Source of the DNA: Mobilitalea sp.
Lineage (GTDB): Bacteria; Bacillota_A; Clostridia; Lachnospirales; Lachnospiraceae
Direction: 5' to 3'
NCBI GenBank assembly: GCA_029974875.1
Contig: JARKQP010000479.1
Coordinates: 1 to 6,415, forward strand
Length of the DNA: 6,415 nucleotides
Of the stretch, positions 5,872-6,415 are shown one piece after another; positions within the stretch are counted from its first letter, which is position 1; each line of letters opens with the position of its first letter. A program made the translations under genes and the position numbers. The notes beneath the pieces are model-generated. The model had not been told where the DNA came from, searched no databases, and was given only the letters and a program-made list of their open reading frames with translations.

Positions 5872-6415
5872 ATGAAAGTAAGATCCAGCGAAGAATTTCG
5901 GAGGGCTGTTTTAGAAAAATTAGGGTTCCAGGAGTACCATTATGAAAATTATACCTTATATACGAATAAGCGCAGGCCGGAGCTGGGCTATTTGATTCTC
6001 TATGGGAGGGCTAATTATTATACCCTGGGAATTGCGGATTATACCATACCGGAGGATTTCTCCCTGGCCTTTGACAATCCTGAGCTGTTGATGCGCTTTG
6101 GCCTGGTGTATCAGGGGGTTACCCAGTTCCAGCTGGAGAATGCACCCGTATCCTCCTTCTCCCCCTCCTCCTTCTTTGTCATCGAGAAGAACCTGAAGGG
6201 GCAGCAAAGCTGGAAAAAAGGCCAGCATTACCACGGAGCTGAAATAACCATCCATGAGGATTATTTCTCCGGGGTAATACGGCCTAATTTTCCCAAGTCC
6301 GCGGGCCTGGATTCCTTTCTTAATAACTATACTTATCTTTATCTGCCCTTAGAAATCGTAAATATCATCAGGCAGCTCCAAAGGCTGGCTAATGAGAATT
6401 CCATCACAGGCATCT
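5872..6415 (+). CDS. Partial CDS: divergent regulator, probable AraC family N-terminal domain
   Basis: An open frame of 181 codons begins at ATG 5872, behind AAGGGG six bases upstream, and runs off the right edge without a stop. It begins MKVRSSEEFRRAVLEKLGF. The visible part is soluble, with no signal peptide or membrane helix. It contains the segment FGLVYQGVTQFQLEN (92-106) and then FFVIEKNLKGQQSWKKGQHYHGAEITI (117-143). This reads like the ligand-sensing half of AraC-type activators found next to iron-siderophore transporters in clostridia. The helix-turn-helix domain would lie beyond the window, so the family is inferred. Divergent placement from the importer, sharing about 176 bp of control DNA, suggests that it regulates the operon, perhaps by sensing the imported siderophore. 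Confidence 0.72.
   Translation, partial: MKVRSSEEFRRAVLEKLGFQEYHYENYTLYTNKRRPELGYLILYGRANYYTLGIADYTIPEDFSLAFDNPELLMRFGLVYQGVTQFQLENAPVSSFSPSSFFVIEKNLKGQQSWKKGQHYHGAEITIHEDYFSGVIRPNFPKSAGLDSFLNNYTYLYLPLEIVNIIRQLQRLANENSITGI

Noticed and set aside
5956..6255. 99-codon minus-strand frame
   Set aside because: Antisense to the divergent regulator, whose long open frame, ribosome site and protein-like sequence are much better supported.

Overview
The window looks like a Bacillota chromosome, most likely a clostridial gut or soil bacterium of Lachnospiraceae type. This is inferred from strong AAGGAG-type ribosome binding sites, tight gene packing, AT-rich intergenic DNA beside moderate-GC genes, and the style of the AraC-type regulators. 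The species cannot be fixed from the sequence alone.

The core (1899-5695, minus strand) is a complete iron-siderophore-type ABC importer, transcribed right to left: substrate-binding lipoprotein, two FecCD-family permeases, and a FepC-type ATPase. The four genes overlap or nearly abut (11-nt overlap, 1-nt gap, 0-nt gap), so they form one operon. Its promoter is readable at 5741-5769 (TTGAAA, 17-nt spacer, TACAAT). A Fur-box-like palindrome matching 16 of 19 consensus positions fills the spacer, so iron-dependent repression is the best reading. The ligand (catecholate, hydroxamate, heme or other) cannot be told from the sequence.

An AraC-type regulator flanks the importer on each side. Upstream and divergent, from 5872 to the right edge, is the N-terminal part of one regulator, cut by the window before its DNA-binding domain. 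Downstream in the same direction (546-1733) is a full-length 395-residue regulator with a C-terminal double helix-turn-helix. Between the ATPase and this regulator lies a 165-nt leader with two inverted repeats. One may end or attenuate operon transcription. The other is a perfect 10-bp inverted repeat around a 38-nt loop. A convincing Rho-independent terminator (494-521) follows the downstream regulator.

The left 545 bases are mostly non-coding. The far left edge (1-48, minus) holds the first 16 codons of what looks like a glycoside hydrolase family 3 beta-glucosidase. Its roughly 500-bp upstream region has a tandem pair of hairpins whose stems contain the Shine-Dalgarno sequence, a series of ATGTTTTGYAC-type repeats that look like operator sites, and an imperfect direct repeat of about 32 bp. 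These are the least conventional parts of the window. I see no wholly new multi-gene system; the unusual content is regulatory DNA.
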